Positions 9,166 through 18,595 of a DNA stretch of 64,000 nt are shown here, piece by piece. The DNA is taken from NCBI GenBank assembly GCA_947626745.1, contig CANQTF010000003.1:62001-126000 (forward strand). Direction: 5' to 3'. Numbering within the stretch: position 1 is the stretch's first letter; each line of letters begins with the position of its first letter. The notes under the pieces were generated by a model. The model was not told the origin of the DNA, searched no databases, and saw nothing but the letters and a program-made list of their open reading frames with translations. Made by a program: the position numbers and the translations under genes. The DNA is from an uncultured Lachnospiraceae bacterium (lineage in GTDB: Bacteria; Bacillota; Clostridia; Lachnospirales; Lachnospiraceae).

Positions 9166-10212
9166 TTAATCAATGACATCTTCTATATACACGTTATCGA
9201 TCTCGCCCAAGTCCTTCAAGAGATCCACATTCCTGCCGTCTTTATCTTTTATGATACGCAAAACCGGTCTGTCGGGAAAATCCTTATTCTGGTAAAGAAC
9301 GATCCCCGTCTCCCGCTCGTTGGTCCGCACGGTAGTTCCCGCCGGATACACCGCGGTAAATTCCAAGAACGTATCGACGATCCTGCCGTCGAATTTAATA
9401 TCCTTGTATTTTCTTAAATACGCTATCGCCTCATATACCTTGACGTGTTTATAGCCGATACCGCAGATCATCTCGTCAAACACGTCGCAGACCTGAATGA
9501 TACGGCATTCCACCGGAATATCCGTCGCCTTAAGCGGGTATCCCGATCCGTCCATCCGCTCATGGTGATATAATATCATATTTTTGCTCTCATTGGAAAT
9601 CCAATTTTCACCGCGTAACGCCGTATACCCATATATCGGATGTTTCCTGAACTCCGCGTACTCCATTTCCGTCAGTTCATCAATATTCCGATCCGTATAA
9701 TCGATCGTGGTATACCGCAGCCCAAGATCGTGAAGCAAGCAGCTGACACAAATGTCATGCACTTTCTCGTGCGACAGCTCCATTTTGAGCGCAACGACCG
9801 CGGCCAGACTGCATATACTGATAGAATGCTCATAGATATCGGCGCTCCTGCCCTTGATATCATAGATCTGTTCCACCACCTTATCCTCTTCGAGGATCTG
9901 TGTTATTATATTATCCGCCGTGGCGCTCAGTTCCGCCAATTTTTCATTGTGGCTGTAGGTATGTTTTTCCAGAATGCTTTTTACCTTGGACTTAAAAGAC
10001 GCCTCCACTTCTTCTTTGAGGATCACAACGGTCTTCGTATACGGATCGTCCTCTTCAATATATACTTCCTTGATGTCCAGCTCCCTAAGTTTCTCGATAT
10101 ACTCGGGCTTGAGCGGCATACCCGCAGACAGCAAGATCTGGTATTCCGGCGTAAAAACGTCTTTTGCCAGAATCTCTGTCCCGGTTAATTGGTCAACTTT
10201 ACATCTTCTCAT
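9166..10212 (-). CDS. HD-GYP domain protein (putative c-di-GMP phosphodiesterase)
   Basis: CLLHDLGLR, HPIYGYTALRG, YHHERMDGSGYPLKATDIP, IIQVCDVFDEM. Confidence 0.85.
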   Translation of the reverse strand: MRRCKVDQLTGTEILAKDVFTPEYQILLSAGMPLKPEYIEKLRELDIKEVYIEEDDPYTKTVVILKEEVEASFKSKVKSILEKHTYSHNEKLAELSATADNIITQILEEDKVVEQIYDIKGRSADIYEHSISICSLAAVVALKMELSHEKVHDICVSCLLHDLGLRYTTIDYTDRNIDELTEMEYAEFRKHPIYGYTALRGENWISNESKNMILYHHERMDGSGYPLKATDIPVECRIIQVCDVFDEMICGIGYKHVKVYEAIAYLRKYKDIKFDGRIVDTFLEFTAVYPAGTTVRTNERETGIVLYQNKDFPDRPVLRIIKDKDGRNVDLLKDLGEIDNVYIEDVID

Positions 10213-10229
10213 GCCGTTACCTGTTTCTC

Positions 10230-10763
10230 TTAATGATCCAAAATAACATCCGTAACGCCCATTGCCATGTCGAGCGCCCTTTTCTCTTCATCGCCCAGAG
10301 ATATGTCGCATATCCCCTGCTTGACTTCCTTCGTATAAGAATAACAGCCTTCGCTGCTGTGAACGGAATTCAATATAAACCCGTTATCGTTTTCATCTAA
10401 GAGGGCCAGTGAAAAACTCAACTGTCCGCCCATCTGCTGAAAAGCGTCATACTTCACGATGCCGATCTTCTGAAACGCTCCCTCAAACTTCCTGTAAAGA
10501 GACTGGATATCCCTGCGGTTCTTCTCCGTAGACGCCTTGAGGAAATTATTGTCCGCAAAGATCGCCTCGATGTCCTGCTCCAGACTCTTGGCATTCTTGC
10601 CCGCCATAAATTTCTTATACCGCTTCGATAATTTAGAGAATTTGACGGTCTGGACGATCACAACGATGAGCAGAATAAGAATGAAAGCATATGCCGCAAT
10701 AAAAAGATATGTCAGGTCAAAACTGCCGATCCCCATCTCTTCCAGTAGATTATAGTTCATCAA
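10230..10763 (-). CDS. DUF4446-like protein
   Basis: N-terminal TM then coiled region; IGIVKYDAFQQMGGQLSFSLALLDENDNGFILNSVHSSEGCYSYTKEVKQG. Confidence 0.75.
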   Translation of the reverse strand: MMNYNLLEEMGIGSFDLTYLFIAAYAFILILLIVVIVQTVKFSKLSKRYKKFMAGKNAKSLEQDIEAIFADNNFLKASTEKNRRDIQSLYRKFEGAFQKIGIVKYDAFQQMGGQLSFSLALLDENDNGFILNSVHSSEGCYSYTKEVKQGICDISLGDEEKRALDMAMGVTDVILDH

Positions 10764-10813
10764 TATCGTACCTTTCCATAGCAGAACGGCCGCTTAGCCA
10801 TTCTGCACTTCTC

Positions 10814-11707
10814 TTATCTGGACAACAGCTCTATGATCTTATCCAGATCGTCATGGTTGTAAAACTCTATCTCGATCTTGCCGGCGCCGTTCCCCTTAGA
10901 AGAGATCGCAACCTTTGTGCCAAGCGCCTGTTTCAGCTTCTCCGCTACATCTTGATAGATCACTTCAAGATTCTCGTCGATGCCCGCGCCCTTCTTCGGT
11001 TTCTCCGGCTTATTCAGGCTCTTGACCAGCTTCTCGACCTCGCGCACGCTCAGTTTTTCGTCAAAGATTCTCTGTGCTATCGTATACTGCTGCTCCGGGT
11101 CCTCAATGGAGATCAATGCCCGCGCATGGCCTGTGGAGAGCATGTCGTCTATAATCATCTGCTGCACTTCGTCGCACAGCTTCAGAAGCCTCATGGAGTT
11201 AGTAACTGCAGTCCGGCTCTTGGACACCCGCTCGGCCACCTCGTCCTGCTTCAGATGAAACTCTGTCAGCAAACGCTTGTACGCCTGTGCCTCCTCTATC
11301 GGATTCAGGTCTTCTCGCTGGATATTTTCGATCAGGGAGATCTCCACGATCTCCTGCTCGGTATAATCGCGTATGATAACGGGCACTTCTTTCAGTCCTG
11401 CCAATTTGGCAGCGCGCCACCGGCGTTCCCCCGCTATGATCTCATAATATGTCTTTCTGTCCTGAACAAGGATCGGCTGCAGCAGCCCGAACTGCTTAAT
11501 GGAATCGGCCAATTCCTGCAGCGCATCTTCATCAAAATTTTTTCTCGGCTGCTCTCTGTTTGGTTCGACCTGCGTGATCCTGACGATCGTTTCCGCGCCC
11601 TTTCCGTCCGGCGCTCCCGCCGCTGTCTTCTCGGGTGCGGGGCTGTCCGAAACGGGAATGATCGCGTCCAATCCTTTACCTAACCCTCGTTTTACTTTCG
11701 CCGCCAT
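10814..11707 (-). CDS. parB: Chromosome partitioning protein ParB/Spo0J
   Basis: RGLGKGLDAIIP, NREQPRKNFDEDALQELADSIKQFG, GERRWRAAKLAGLKEVPVI; start MAAKVKRGLGKG at 11707. Confidence 0.95.
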   Translation of the reverse strand: MAAKVKRGLGKGLDAIIPVSDSPAPEKTAAGAPDGKGAETIVRITQVEPNREQPRKNFDEDALQELADSIKQFGLLQPILVQDRKTYYEIIAGERRWRAAKLAGLKEVPVIIRDYTEQEIVEISLIENIQREDLNPIEEAQAYKRLLTEFHLKQDEVAERVSKSRTAVTNSMRLLKLCDEVQQMIIDDMLSTGHARALISIEDPEQQYTIAQRIFDEKLSVREVEKLVKSLNKPEKPKKGAGIDENLEVIYQDVAEKLKQALGTKVAISSKGNGAGKIEIEFYNHDDLDKIIELLSR

Positions 11708-11711
11708 ATCC

Positions 11712-12479
11712 CTATACGCCCTTTCTGTTGAGTATTTCATCTGCCAGATGCATATACGCCTCCGCACCTGCGGATTTCGGATCATACATGGCGATCGGCA
11801 TTCCATAGCTGGGCGCCTCCGCCAGTCTGATATTTCTCGGTATCACTGTATTAAATACGGTCTGTTTAAAATGATTCTTGACATTCTCCACAACCTGCAG
11901 AGAAAGATTGGTTCTGGAATCATACATGGTAAAGACGACGCCTTCCATATCCAGCTTGGGATTGAGTCTCTCTTTTACGAGGTTGACGGTGTGGATCAAC
12001 TGGCTCAACCCTTCCAACGCATAATACTCGCACTGTATCGGCACAAGCACGCTGTCCGCCGTCGTCATGGCGTTGATCGTCAGCAGGTTCAGTGAGGGCG
12101 GGCAGTCTATCATGATGAAATCATATTTATCCTTGACCCAGTCCACTTCATTTTTTAATATGTACTCTTTCTTGTCAACACCGATCAGCTCGATCTCGGC
12201 CGCCGCCAGGTTTACATTGGAAGGAATGACGGAAACTCCCGGTATCACATCATTTAAAATACATTCATTGACGGAGCATTCTCCCAAGATCAATTCGTAA
12301 ACCGTGTTTTCCAACTCGTTCTTCTCAATGCCGAAGCCGCTGGTCGTGTTGCCCTGCGGATCGGTGTCAATCACCAAGACCTTTTTCCCTTTGCCCGCCA
12401 GTGATGCGGACAGGTTGATGGACGTTGTCGTCTTGCCGACACCGCCTTTTTGGTTTGCGACTGCAATCGTTCTTCCCAT
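11712..12479 (-). CDS. parA: Chromosome partitioning ATPase ParA/Soj
   Basis: AVANQKGGVGKTTTSINLSASLA, IDTDPQGN. Confidence 0.96.
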   Translation of the reverse strand: MGRTIAVANQKGGVGKTTTSINLSASLAGKGKKVLVIDTDPQGNTTSGFGIEKNELENTVYELILGECSVNECILNDVIPGVSVIPSNVNLAAAEIELIGVDKKEYILKNEVDWVKDKYDFIMIDCPPSLNLLTINAMTTADSVLVPIQCEYYALEGLSQLIHTVNLVKERLNPKLDMEGVVFTMYDSRTNLSLQVVENVKNHFKQTVFNTVIPRNIRLAEAPSYGMPIAMYDPKSAGAEAYMHLADEILNRKGV

Positions 12480-12646
12480 ATTTGTTTTCCTCTGCCTTTC
12501 GTTCCGTAACCGACAGAACGTTCTCTCCGAAAGCTATTCTTTTTGTGTCTGTTTACGATTATAGCACTAATTGATATGAGAATCTATAGGAAAATTTTTA
12601 ATATGGGCAGTTTTGCGGGTGAGCGCCGCCCGCGGCATCTGTCATG

Positions 12647-13060
12647 CTACAGGACCATGAGTAACGTGCCGGCGCCGATCAACACGCAGCCGATCAGAGA
12701 TCGCGCCGTAAATCTCTCATGCAAAAAAACAAATGCAAGGATCAGCGTGATGACTACGCTCAGTTTATCGACGGGCACGACTTTGGACGCCTCGCCGATC
12801 TGCAGCGCCCGGTAATAGCACAGCCAGGAAGCGCCGGTTGCCAATCCGGACAGGATCAGGAACAGCCAGCTTTTTCGGCTTATCGCAGAGAGGCCGCCCT
12901 GCGCGTGGGTGAGGAAGACCATGCCCCAGGCCATAAGGACGACGACCACGGTTCGGACTGCCGTTGCGAGGTTGGAATCGACTCCCTCGATGCCGACTTT
13001 CGCAAGGATCGAGGTCAGGGCCGCGAATACTGCGGACAGTAATGCAAATAGAAACCACAT
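12647..13060 (-). CDS. EamA (DMT) family transporter, single-domain size
   Basis: 137 aa, hydrophobic, FLHERFTARSLIGCVLIGAGTLL. Confidence 0.85.
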   Translation of the reverse strand: MWFLFALLSAVFAALTSILAKVGIEGVDSNLATAVRTVVVVLMAWGMVFLTHAQGGLSAISRKSWLFLILSGLATGASWLCYYRALQIGEASKVVPVDKLSVVITLILAFVFLHERFTARSLIGCVLIGAGTLLMVL

Positions 13061-13118
13061 GATTGTTTTCCTCCGTAGGTATTGGTTGTTGGTGGGAGAG
13101 TCAGGCTGCAGTCTGAGG

Positions 13119-13299
13119 CCAAGCCACGGTCATATGTCCGGCGCCAACGTGTCGATTTTCTGATTTTGCTGCGCCGCCTATCTATGAGCAGAAATCGAAA
13201 CTCGCCTACGGCTCAGACAGTCGATTTCTGCTCATGCTATGCTCGCAAAACTGCGAAAATCTTCCTATCGTTGGCGCCGGACATATGCGCGCGGCTTGG
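13119..13299. repeat. Large nested inverted repeat (predicted ~180-nt hairpin/cruciform)
   Basis: Outer perfect arms catatgtccggcgccaacg (13131-13149) / cgttggcgccggacatatg (13269-13287); inner perfect arms atgagcagaaatcga (13184-13198) / tcgatttctgctcat (13221-13235); flanking ccaagcc/ggcttgg also pair. Confidence 0.85.
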
Positions 13300-13390
13300 C
13301 ACAGCACACAGGACTGCCTTCCTTAAACTTATCTTTTTGTTCTCGGATGCGACGATGTAATTGGCCGGATCACTATATCTTGGGGCAAAT

Positions 13391-13406
13391 TGTTTCACGT
13401 GAAACA
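13391..13406. promoter_or_regulatory. parS centromere site (perfect palindrome)
   Basis: TGTTTCACGTGAAACA, identical to the Firmicutes ParB/Spo0J consensus. Confidence 0.93.
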
Positions 13407-13442
13407 TTATCTTGTATGGCAGCCCGGCTTCAGGCCACGTTT

Positions 13443-14321
13443 TTATATCCGCTCCCACAAGAGCATATTATTTTCAAAACAGGCGTCCACCCTGCCCGTG
13501 TCCTTCAACCATGCAAGATAGGAACGAACGGTGCTGCCGACAAGCGCATATTGCTCAAAGTTCATCGTCAATCCATATTTTGCAAACAGCTTTTGCAAGA
13601 TCACCTCAAAGCAAACGGGCTTTTCACACAGCGCAATGATATTTTCCGCTACCTCGTGTACTTTATCAATGTTGTACTGCGCGAGTTCCGAAATATCCTC
13701 CGTCGCTTCCGCATGGGCGGGAATGAACATGTTCGCCTTTAATGTTTTTACTTTTTCAAGCGTATCTATGTAAGCGGCAACGTCGTAAATAAATCCGATC
13801 TGATATTTCTCCAGCGTCTCACGGCTCGATAGACAGTCAGCGAGAAAAACGATATGATCCGGCGTCCGGAAACCGACCATATCAAAAAAATGCCCGGGCA
13901 GATCTATTATCTCAAACCCTTCCGGCAAAACATCCTGCGTCAAGTATTCCGCGTTGCTTTCCTGCGCCAGTAAGAACTTGTGTCTCAGATCCTTACACGG
14001 ATAACCGCCATACAAAAATGACGGCTCTAAGATCGGGTGTCTTGTAAAATCGCAGTCTATTCCCGGCGCGTATATTTTGCAGCCGGTTTGTTCCTGCAGA
14101 TATTTATTGCCGCCTATGTGGTCGGCATTGGAATGCGTGTTGAAAATAGATGTCAGTCTCCAGCCGTTGGCATCCAGTATCTTACGGACTTTACGTCCCG
14201 CGTCCTTGTCGTTCCCGCTGTCTATCAAGCAAACGTCGGTATCGCTCAATCTTACTATCCCGATCTTTGCCGGACTTTGTATGTAATAGCATATATCTGA
14301 TACTTGCACCAATTCATACAT
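13443..14321 (-). CDS. MBL-fold metallo-hydrolase
   Basis: FNTHSNADHIGGNKYL motif, DLPGHFFDMVGF. Confidence 0.88.
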   Translation of the reverse strand: MYELVQVSDICYYIQSPAKIGIVRLSDTDVCLIDSGNDKDAGRKVRKILDANGWRLTSIFNTHSNADHIGGNKYLQEQTGCKIYAPGIDCDFTRHPILEPSFLYGGYPCKDLRHKFLLAQESNAEYLTQDVLPEGFEIIDLPGHFFDMVGFRTPDHIVFLADCLSSRETLEKYQIGFIYDVAAYIDTLEKVKTLKANMFIPAHAEATEDISELAQYNIDKVHEVAENIIALCEKPVCFEVILQKLFAKYGLTMNFEQYALVGSTVRSYLAWLKDTGRVDACFENNMLLWERI

Positions 14322-14379
14322 TTCTGCATCACCCTCGTTTCAAATAATAAGTCCCTTTTCGGAAAAGTATCCCTACCGG

Positions 14380-14841
14380 CTACAATTCTTTACCCATACA
14401 GAGAGATTCCGGCATATCTACATACGCACCATAATTAGGGATTTTCTTAAATCCTAATTTTGAATATACATGACATGATTCCGCCAAAAGTTCTCCTGTT
14501 TCCAAAATTATTTTCTTATATCCCAATTCCTTCGCCCACTCTATTAGTTTGGAAACCAATTCTGTTCCTACGCCCTTTCCTTGTTCAGTTGGAATGACAA
14601 ACACTCTTTTTAGCTCTACCGTATTTTCATCATAATGACGTATCGAACCACCACCAATTGGATGATTGCCTCGATAAACAACTATCGCTTTATTTATTTT
14701 ATCAATTAGGTTGTATTGGGCGTATTTATCTCGTTTGATTATTTTTCCAACTCGCAGATCCAAGTCCTCGTCAAGCAGTCTGCAATTTTCTATAAAGTCT
14801 TTGTTATTCCCATCACATCTTAAAAATATAATTTCGTCCAT
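14380..14841 (-). CDS. GNAT family N-acetyltransferase
   Basis: [36 protein letters not shown]. Confidence 0.88.
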   Translation of the reverse strand: MDEIIFLRCDGNNKDFIENCRLLDEDLDLRVGKIIKRDKYAQYNLIDKINKAIVVYRGNHPIGGGSIRHYDENTVELKRVFVIPTEQGKGVGTELVSKLIEWAKELGYKKIILETGELLAESCHVYSKLGFKKIPNYGAYVDMPESLCMGKEL

Positions 14842-14899
14842 TTTTATCTTATCTTCTAAATAAACTTACAGTTTGTACCCAGAACATCCGCTATTTGCA

Positions 14900-15451
14900 T
14901 CAAAGATCAAATTGATCTTTGATCATCTGCGCAACAACATCAGGCGCAAGGTTTGTGTTGTCAATCTTCATGTAATTTTCAAATGGGATCTCCCCGTCCA
15001 TACTCTCAAGGCGATATTTATTATCATCATCTATCAGCCTTTGGTTGGACACTGGAATATTTCTTTTTGACGCTTTATTTAGAAGGCGATTTTCTGTTGC
15101 GTTTCTCTCTAAACGAACTTCACGAGAGGCAATAAGCTCTACATAGTAGAATTCCGTATCGTAGGGCTTAAAGATATTCTTTACATACTCCACATAATCC
15201 CAGTCAGTTTGCTGGTCAAAAGCCCACATATAGGTGAAAATCATCCCATAATTATCCGTCTTGGCAAACTCCTCAAACACAACCTGGCGAAGTCTATTTA
15301 TCGCTGCGTTGTTATACTGTCCAAAAATTTTAATGACCGGTTCAATGGTCATATGATTGTGAAACAATCTCAGTCCGGTTATTTTCGCCAACTCCTGGCC
15401 GACAGTCATCTTGCCCACAGCGGCATTTCCAATCATAAACAATAATTTCAT
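14900..15451 (-). CDS. P-loop (AAA/shikimate-kinase-like) ATPase
   Basis: MKLLFMIGNAAVGKMTVGQELAKITG; start M at 15451 with upstream GGAAAG. Confidence 0.75.
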   Translation of the reverse strand: MKLLFMIGNAAVGKMTVGQELAKITGLRLFHNHMTIEPVIKIFGQYNNAAINRLRQVVFEEFAKTDNYGMIFTYMWAFDQQTDWDYVEYVKNIFKPYDTEFYYVELIASREVRLERNATENRLLNKASKRNIPVSNQRLIDDDNKYRLESMDGEIPFENYMKIDNTNLAPDVVAQMIKDQFDL

Positions 15452-15465
15452 TTTCTTACTTTCCT

Positions 15466-15822
15466 TTATTGGTTCCATTCGTATTCCGATTGCCAGCCAT
15501 CCGGGATATCGGCATCTATTTCTCGGAGCAACATTGCACCGTCGTGGGGAAACGCATTTACAAGCCACTCATCGACTGAATATCCTTTTAATTCATAAAC
15601 TCGATTGTCTTTATCCCCGTCTACGATTCCGATTTGCTTTCCTCGCTCACCATAGTCGTCGGTTAATGCCCCGTATGGTACATATGTCTTATCGCCCCAT
15701 ACTATGGTTGCATACCCGTCGCCTTCTCCGGAAGTCATATCCTCTAAATCTTGTTGGGAACATGCGCACATCATAGAAACAACTAAGATACCGATGACAA
15801 ATAAGGAAACGATCCTGTGCAT
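15466..15822 (-). CDS. Small putative lipoprotein
   Basis: N-term MHRIVSLFVIGILVVSMMCACSQQ has a lipobox-like signal. Confidence 0.65.
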   Translation of the reverse strand: MHRIVSLFVIGILVVSMMCACSQQDLEDMTSGEGDGYATIVWGDKTYVPYGALTDDYGERGKQIGIVDGDKDNRVYELKGYSVDEWLVNAFPHDGAMLLREIDADIPDGWQSEYEWNQ

Positions 15823-16049
15823 TACACTTTATCCTCCTTCTATCTGTAGTGCTGCTAAATCGGGCAAGCCTTTACACGAAACCCACCATTCTGAAAAGAG
15901 CCATAATAAATAAAGTTTTTCGGAAAAGTGTCCCTGCTAGCTGCAATTCTGAAAAGAAACCTGTGTTGTTATTTAGTTGTGATTATAAATACTGTAGTTC
16001 AACAAACTGGAAGTTGTAGAGTTCATTTCTTTAGTAAAAACATCAAACC

Positions 16050-16412
16050 TTAAATACTATGCTTTTTGATAAGCTTCTTTTTTAGCAGGGCATGTTGAAT
16101 TTGAAGCCAAGCTAATTCAGCGAATATTACGATAAAAAATACAACCACCTGAAACTCAGTGTTATTAAATTTTAGTAGAAAATATAGAAAAACAGACATT
16201 GTCACAAACAAAACACATCCATATATTATCAAATTTCTTCCATGTTTATGATTCCATTCCGACATATCAGTAAGTTCATCTTCTCTTGGAGGAGCTTCGC
16301 CTGTATTCAATGAAACCGGAACTTCAGACCGAAACTGCTTTATACCAAGCACTATAAAAATAAGCGAAACAAGTGCAGAAATCACCAAATAAATAATAGT
16401 AGCTGCCATCAC
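16050..16412 (-). CDS. Small membrane protein of unknown function
   Basis: 120 aa with 3 predicted TM segments. Confidence 0.6.
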   Translation of the reverse strand: MMAATIIYLVISALVSLIFIVLGIKQFRSEVPVSLNTGEAPPREDELTDMSEWNHKHGRNLIIYGCVLFVTMSVFLYFLLKFNNTEFQVVVFFIVIFAELAWLQIQHALLKKKLIKKHSI

Positions 16413-16601
16413 TTAATTGACCTCCAAACCTCGATTTGTTCCACCATCCCTTTTCGGAAAATAAAAAAATCAACCATACCTATCAGGGCGCATACCAAAT
16501 TGGGCAGGGCTTCGACCAGACCCACAATCCAGAAAAGGGACAAAAATAATGTTTCACGGTCGGTTTCCCGTTATAATTAAAATGTTTCACGGAATCTTAC
16601 A

Positions 16602-16644
16602 ATATCTTGGGTCAGATTATTTCATGTAAATCATTATCTTGTAT
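16602..16644. repeat. Diverged copy of the 43-bp segment around parS (other copy 13375-13417)
   Basis: atatcttgggtcagattatttcatgtaaatcattatcttgtat versus atatcttggggcaaattgtttcacgtgaaacattatcttgtat. Confidence 0.8.
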
Positions 16645-16665
16645 CAATAAATCCGCCTATCAAAA

Positions 16666-16681
16666 TGTTTCACGTGAAACA
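16666..16681. promoter_or_regulatory. parS centromere site (perfect palindrome)
   Basis: TGTTTCACGTGAAACA ending 2 nt from the response-regulator stop codon. Confidence 0.93.
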
Positions 16682-16683
16682 TA

Positions 16684-17328
16684 TCAGAACAATGTCACGA
16701 TATTATTCTTGATCGCAAAAACCGCAGCCTGTGTCCTATCGGAGACATCTATTTTTTTGAATATATTAGAAATATGATTCTTTACCGTCCGCTCACTGAT
16801 ATTTAAGCTCGTGGCAATCTCTTTATTTATCATGCCGTTAGCGACACGGATCAAGACTTCCAGTTCACGGCTCGTCAAAGATTCCAGTTTATCCTTATCA
16901 ACATCTCGATTCGCAAGCCGATTATTCAATGCCGGAATCAAACTCGCCTGAATATAATTTTCCCCCGAAATCACGGTCTGGATCGCCCGCTTCAATTCAG
17001 CCGACTCGGATTCTTTCAGAATATAACCATCCACGCCGATGTCGACTGCCTTTATCAGATATTCCAATTCATTATGTACTGTCAGAATAAGGACTTTGAC
17101 ATCATAGCCGCGCTTCTTGATCTCCTGAAGCACCTCCAGTCCGTTCGCCTCCGGCATGTTGATATCCAAAAGTAAGACCTCCGGAAGCTCTTGCTCTAAT
17201 TTTTCCAGACACTCTACACCATTTGCCGCCTCGGAAATCACTTCAATACTTCCGTCAAATTCCAATAGCTGCTTGATCCCTTCCCTCACCAAACTATGAT
17301 CGTCCGCAATCATAACCTTCGTAGCCAT
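16684..17328 (-). CDS. NarL/LuxR-family response regulator
   Basis: REC domain MIADDHSLVREGIKQLL, LLDINMPEANG; HTH TSRELEVLIRVANGMINKEIATSLNISERTVKNHISNIFKKIDVSDR. Confidence 0.93.
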   Translation of the reverse strand: MATKVMIADDHSLVREGIKQLLEFDGSIEVISEAANGVECLEKLEQELPEVLLLDINMPEANGLEVLQEIKKRGYDVKVLILTVHNELEYLIKAVDIGVDGYILKESESAELKRAIQTVISGENYIQASLIPALNNRLANRDVDKDKLESLTSRELEVLIRVANGMINKEIATSLNISERTVKNHISNIFKKIDVSDRTQAAVFAIKNNIVTLF

Positions 17329-17353
17329 GTCAATCCTCCCTTGTTGTAGACCC

Positions 17354-18343
17354 TTATTTTATCTCTCCGCCCTTTGTTTTTGGAATCTTGATCTCTATCG
17401 CCGTTCCGTTACTGACATCAATATTCATGCTTCCCGCCATAAACATCACCCGCTCTTTGATAACAGACAGGCCAAAATGTCTCTCTTTCTTCATAGCACT
17501 GTCCACATCAAATCCGCTGCCGTCATCTCGCACCAAGATACGATAGCAGTCCGCCGAATCCTTCAACTGCACAAAAATCTCTTTTCCGCCGGAATGCTTT
17601 ATCGCATTCTGCACACACTCCTGAATGATCCGATAAATAGAGATAAACATCAGCTGCGATGCGGAATCGTTTATATCCGTGATCGCATCAATGTCCGTCT
17701 TAATATAAAACAGGTTATCCTGATTCAAAACCGCAAGCAGCTTATCGATCGTGTCCTTCAATCCAAGATCGTCCACCGACATCGGCCGCAGATCAAAGAT
17801 CGTATTGCGGATCTCCTCGATCACCTGCCGGATCCCCTTTTCCACCGTCGCCAGCTCCAGCTTCGCCTTCACGGGATCTTCGTCTATATAGAGAGAACCC
17901 AGTTCCACCTTATGCACGAGATAAGTCAGATTCTGCAGCGAAGTGTCATGCAGATCTCTGGCGATCCGCTGCCGTTCCTTCTCCTGCGCGTCCAAAATAG
18001 AAAATTGTTTCACGTGCAGCATAAAAGATTCCGACAGGAATGCTTCCAACTGCACCACCCTGATCTCATAGGTCTGATAGAGCTTCTCCAGTTTCTCACA
18101 CTCCGCCAGCAATTCTTCTTTCTGTCTTTTACGTTGATCGATCACATTAGAAAAAATATCCTCCGCCTTATCCGGAAGAAATTCCTGCAGATCGTCTTCG
18201 TCCTTGCCGCGCAGCTTTTCCAAATCGGCATCTATCTCCGCGATCTTATCCTTCTTTTCCCGCAGAAGACGCTGACGCTGCTCCTGTTCTCCTTTTAGCT
18301 CATCATACATTGACTGTATGACATCAAAATTTAACAGATCCAT
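17354..18343 (-). CDS. Cytoplasmic (DegS-like) sensor histidine kinase
   Basis: ERQRIARDLHDTSLQNLTYLVHKVE (HisKA_3), HATPase RDDGSGFD; N-terminal coiled coil. Confidence 0.92.
   Translation of the reverse strand: MDLLNFDVIQSMYDELKGEQEQRQRLLREKKDKIAEIDADLEKLRGKDEDDLQEFLPDKAEDIFSNVIDQRKRQKEELLAECEKLEKLYQTYEIRVVQLEAFLSESFMLHVKQFSILDAQEKERQRIARDLHDTSLQNLTYLVHKVELGSLYIDEDPVKAKLELATVEKGIRQVIEEIRNTIFDLRPMSVDDLGLKDTIDKLLAVLNQDNLFYIKTDIDAITDINDSASQLMFISIYRIIQECVQNAIKHSGGKEIFVQLKDSADCYRILVRDDGSGFDVDSAMKKERHFGLSVIKERVMFMAGSMNIDVSNGTAIEIKIPKTKGGEIK
18007..18022. promoter_or_regulatory. parS-like site inside histidine-kinase CDS
   Basis: TGTTTCACGTGCAGCA, 14/16 match to parS consensus. Confidence 0.55.
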
Positions 18344-18595
18344 AGAAAATCCCCGAACATATCTACACCATGATAGCCGATCCGATAAACGTAATGTTAA
18401 TTTTATTATAATGAAAATTCAGAATTTGTATAGAACTTTATTTGAAAAAGAATAAAATTATGAAATCATGTTCGACACAAACCAAAAAAGTGCCAAATAT
18501 GACGAACAGATTTTTATATTAACTATTTGTAAGAAAGGCGCTTATCCTTTATAATAGAAACAGAGATCCAAAAGACAGGACAAAAGGAGCTGGCC

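Noticed and set aside
9149-9170. T-box leader expected before serS
   Set aside because: The upstream gene ends within ~20 nt, leaving no space for a T-box.
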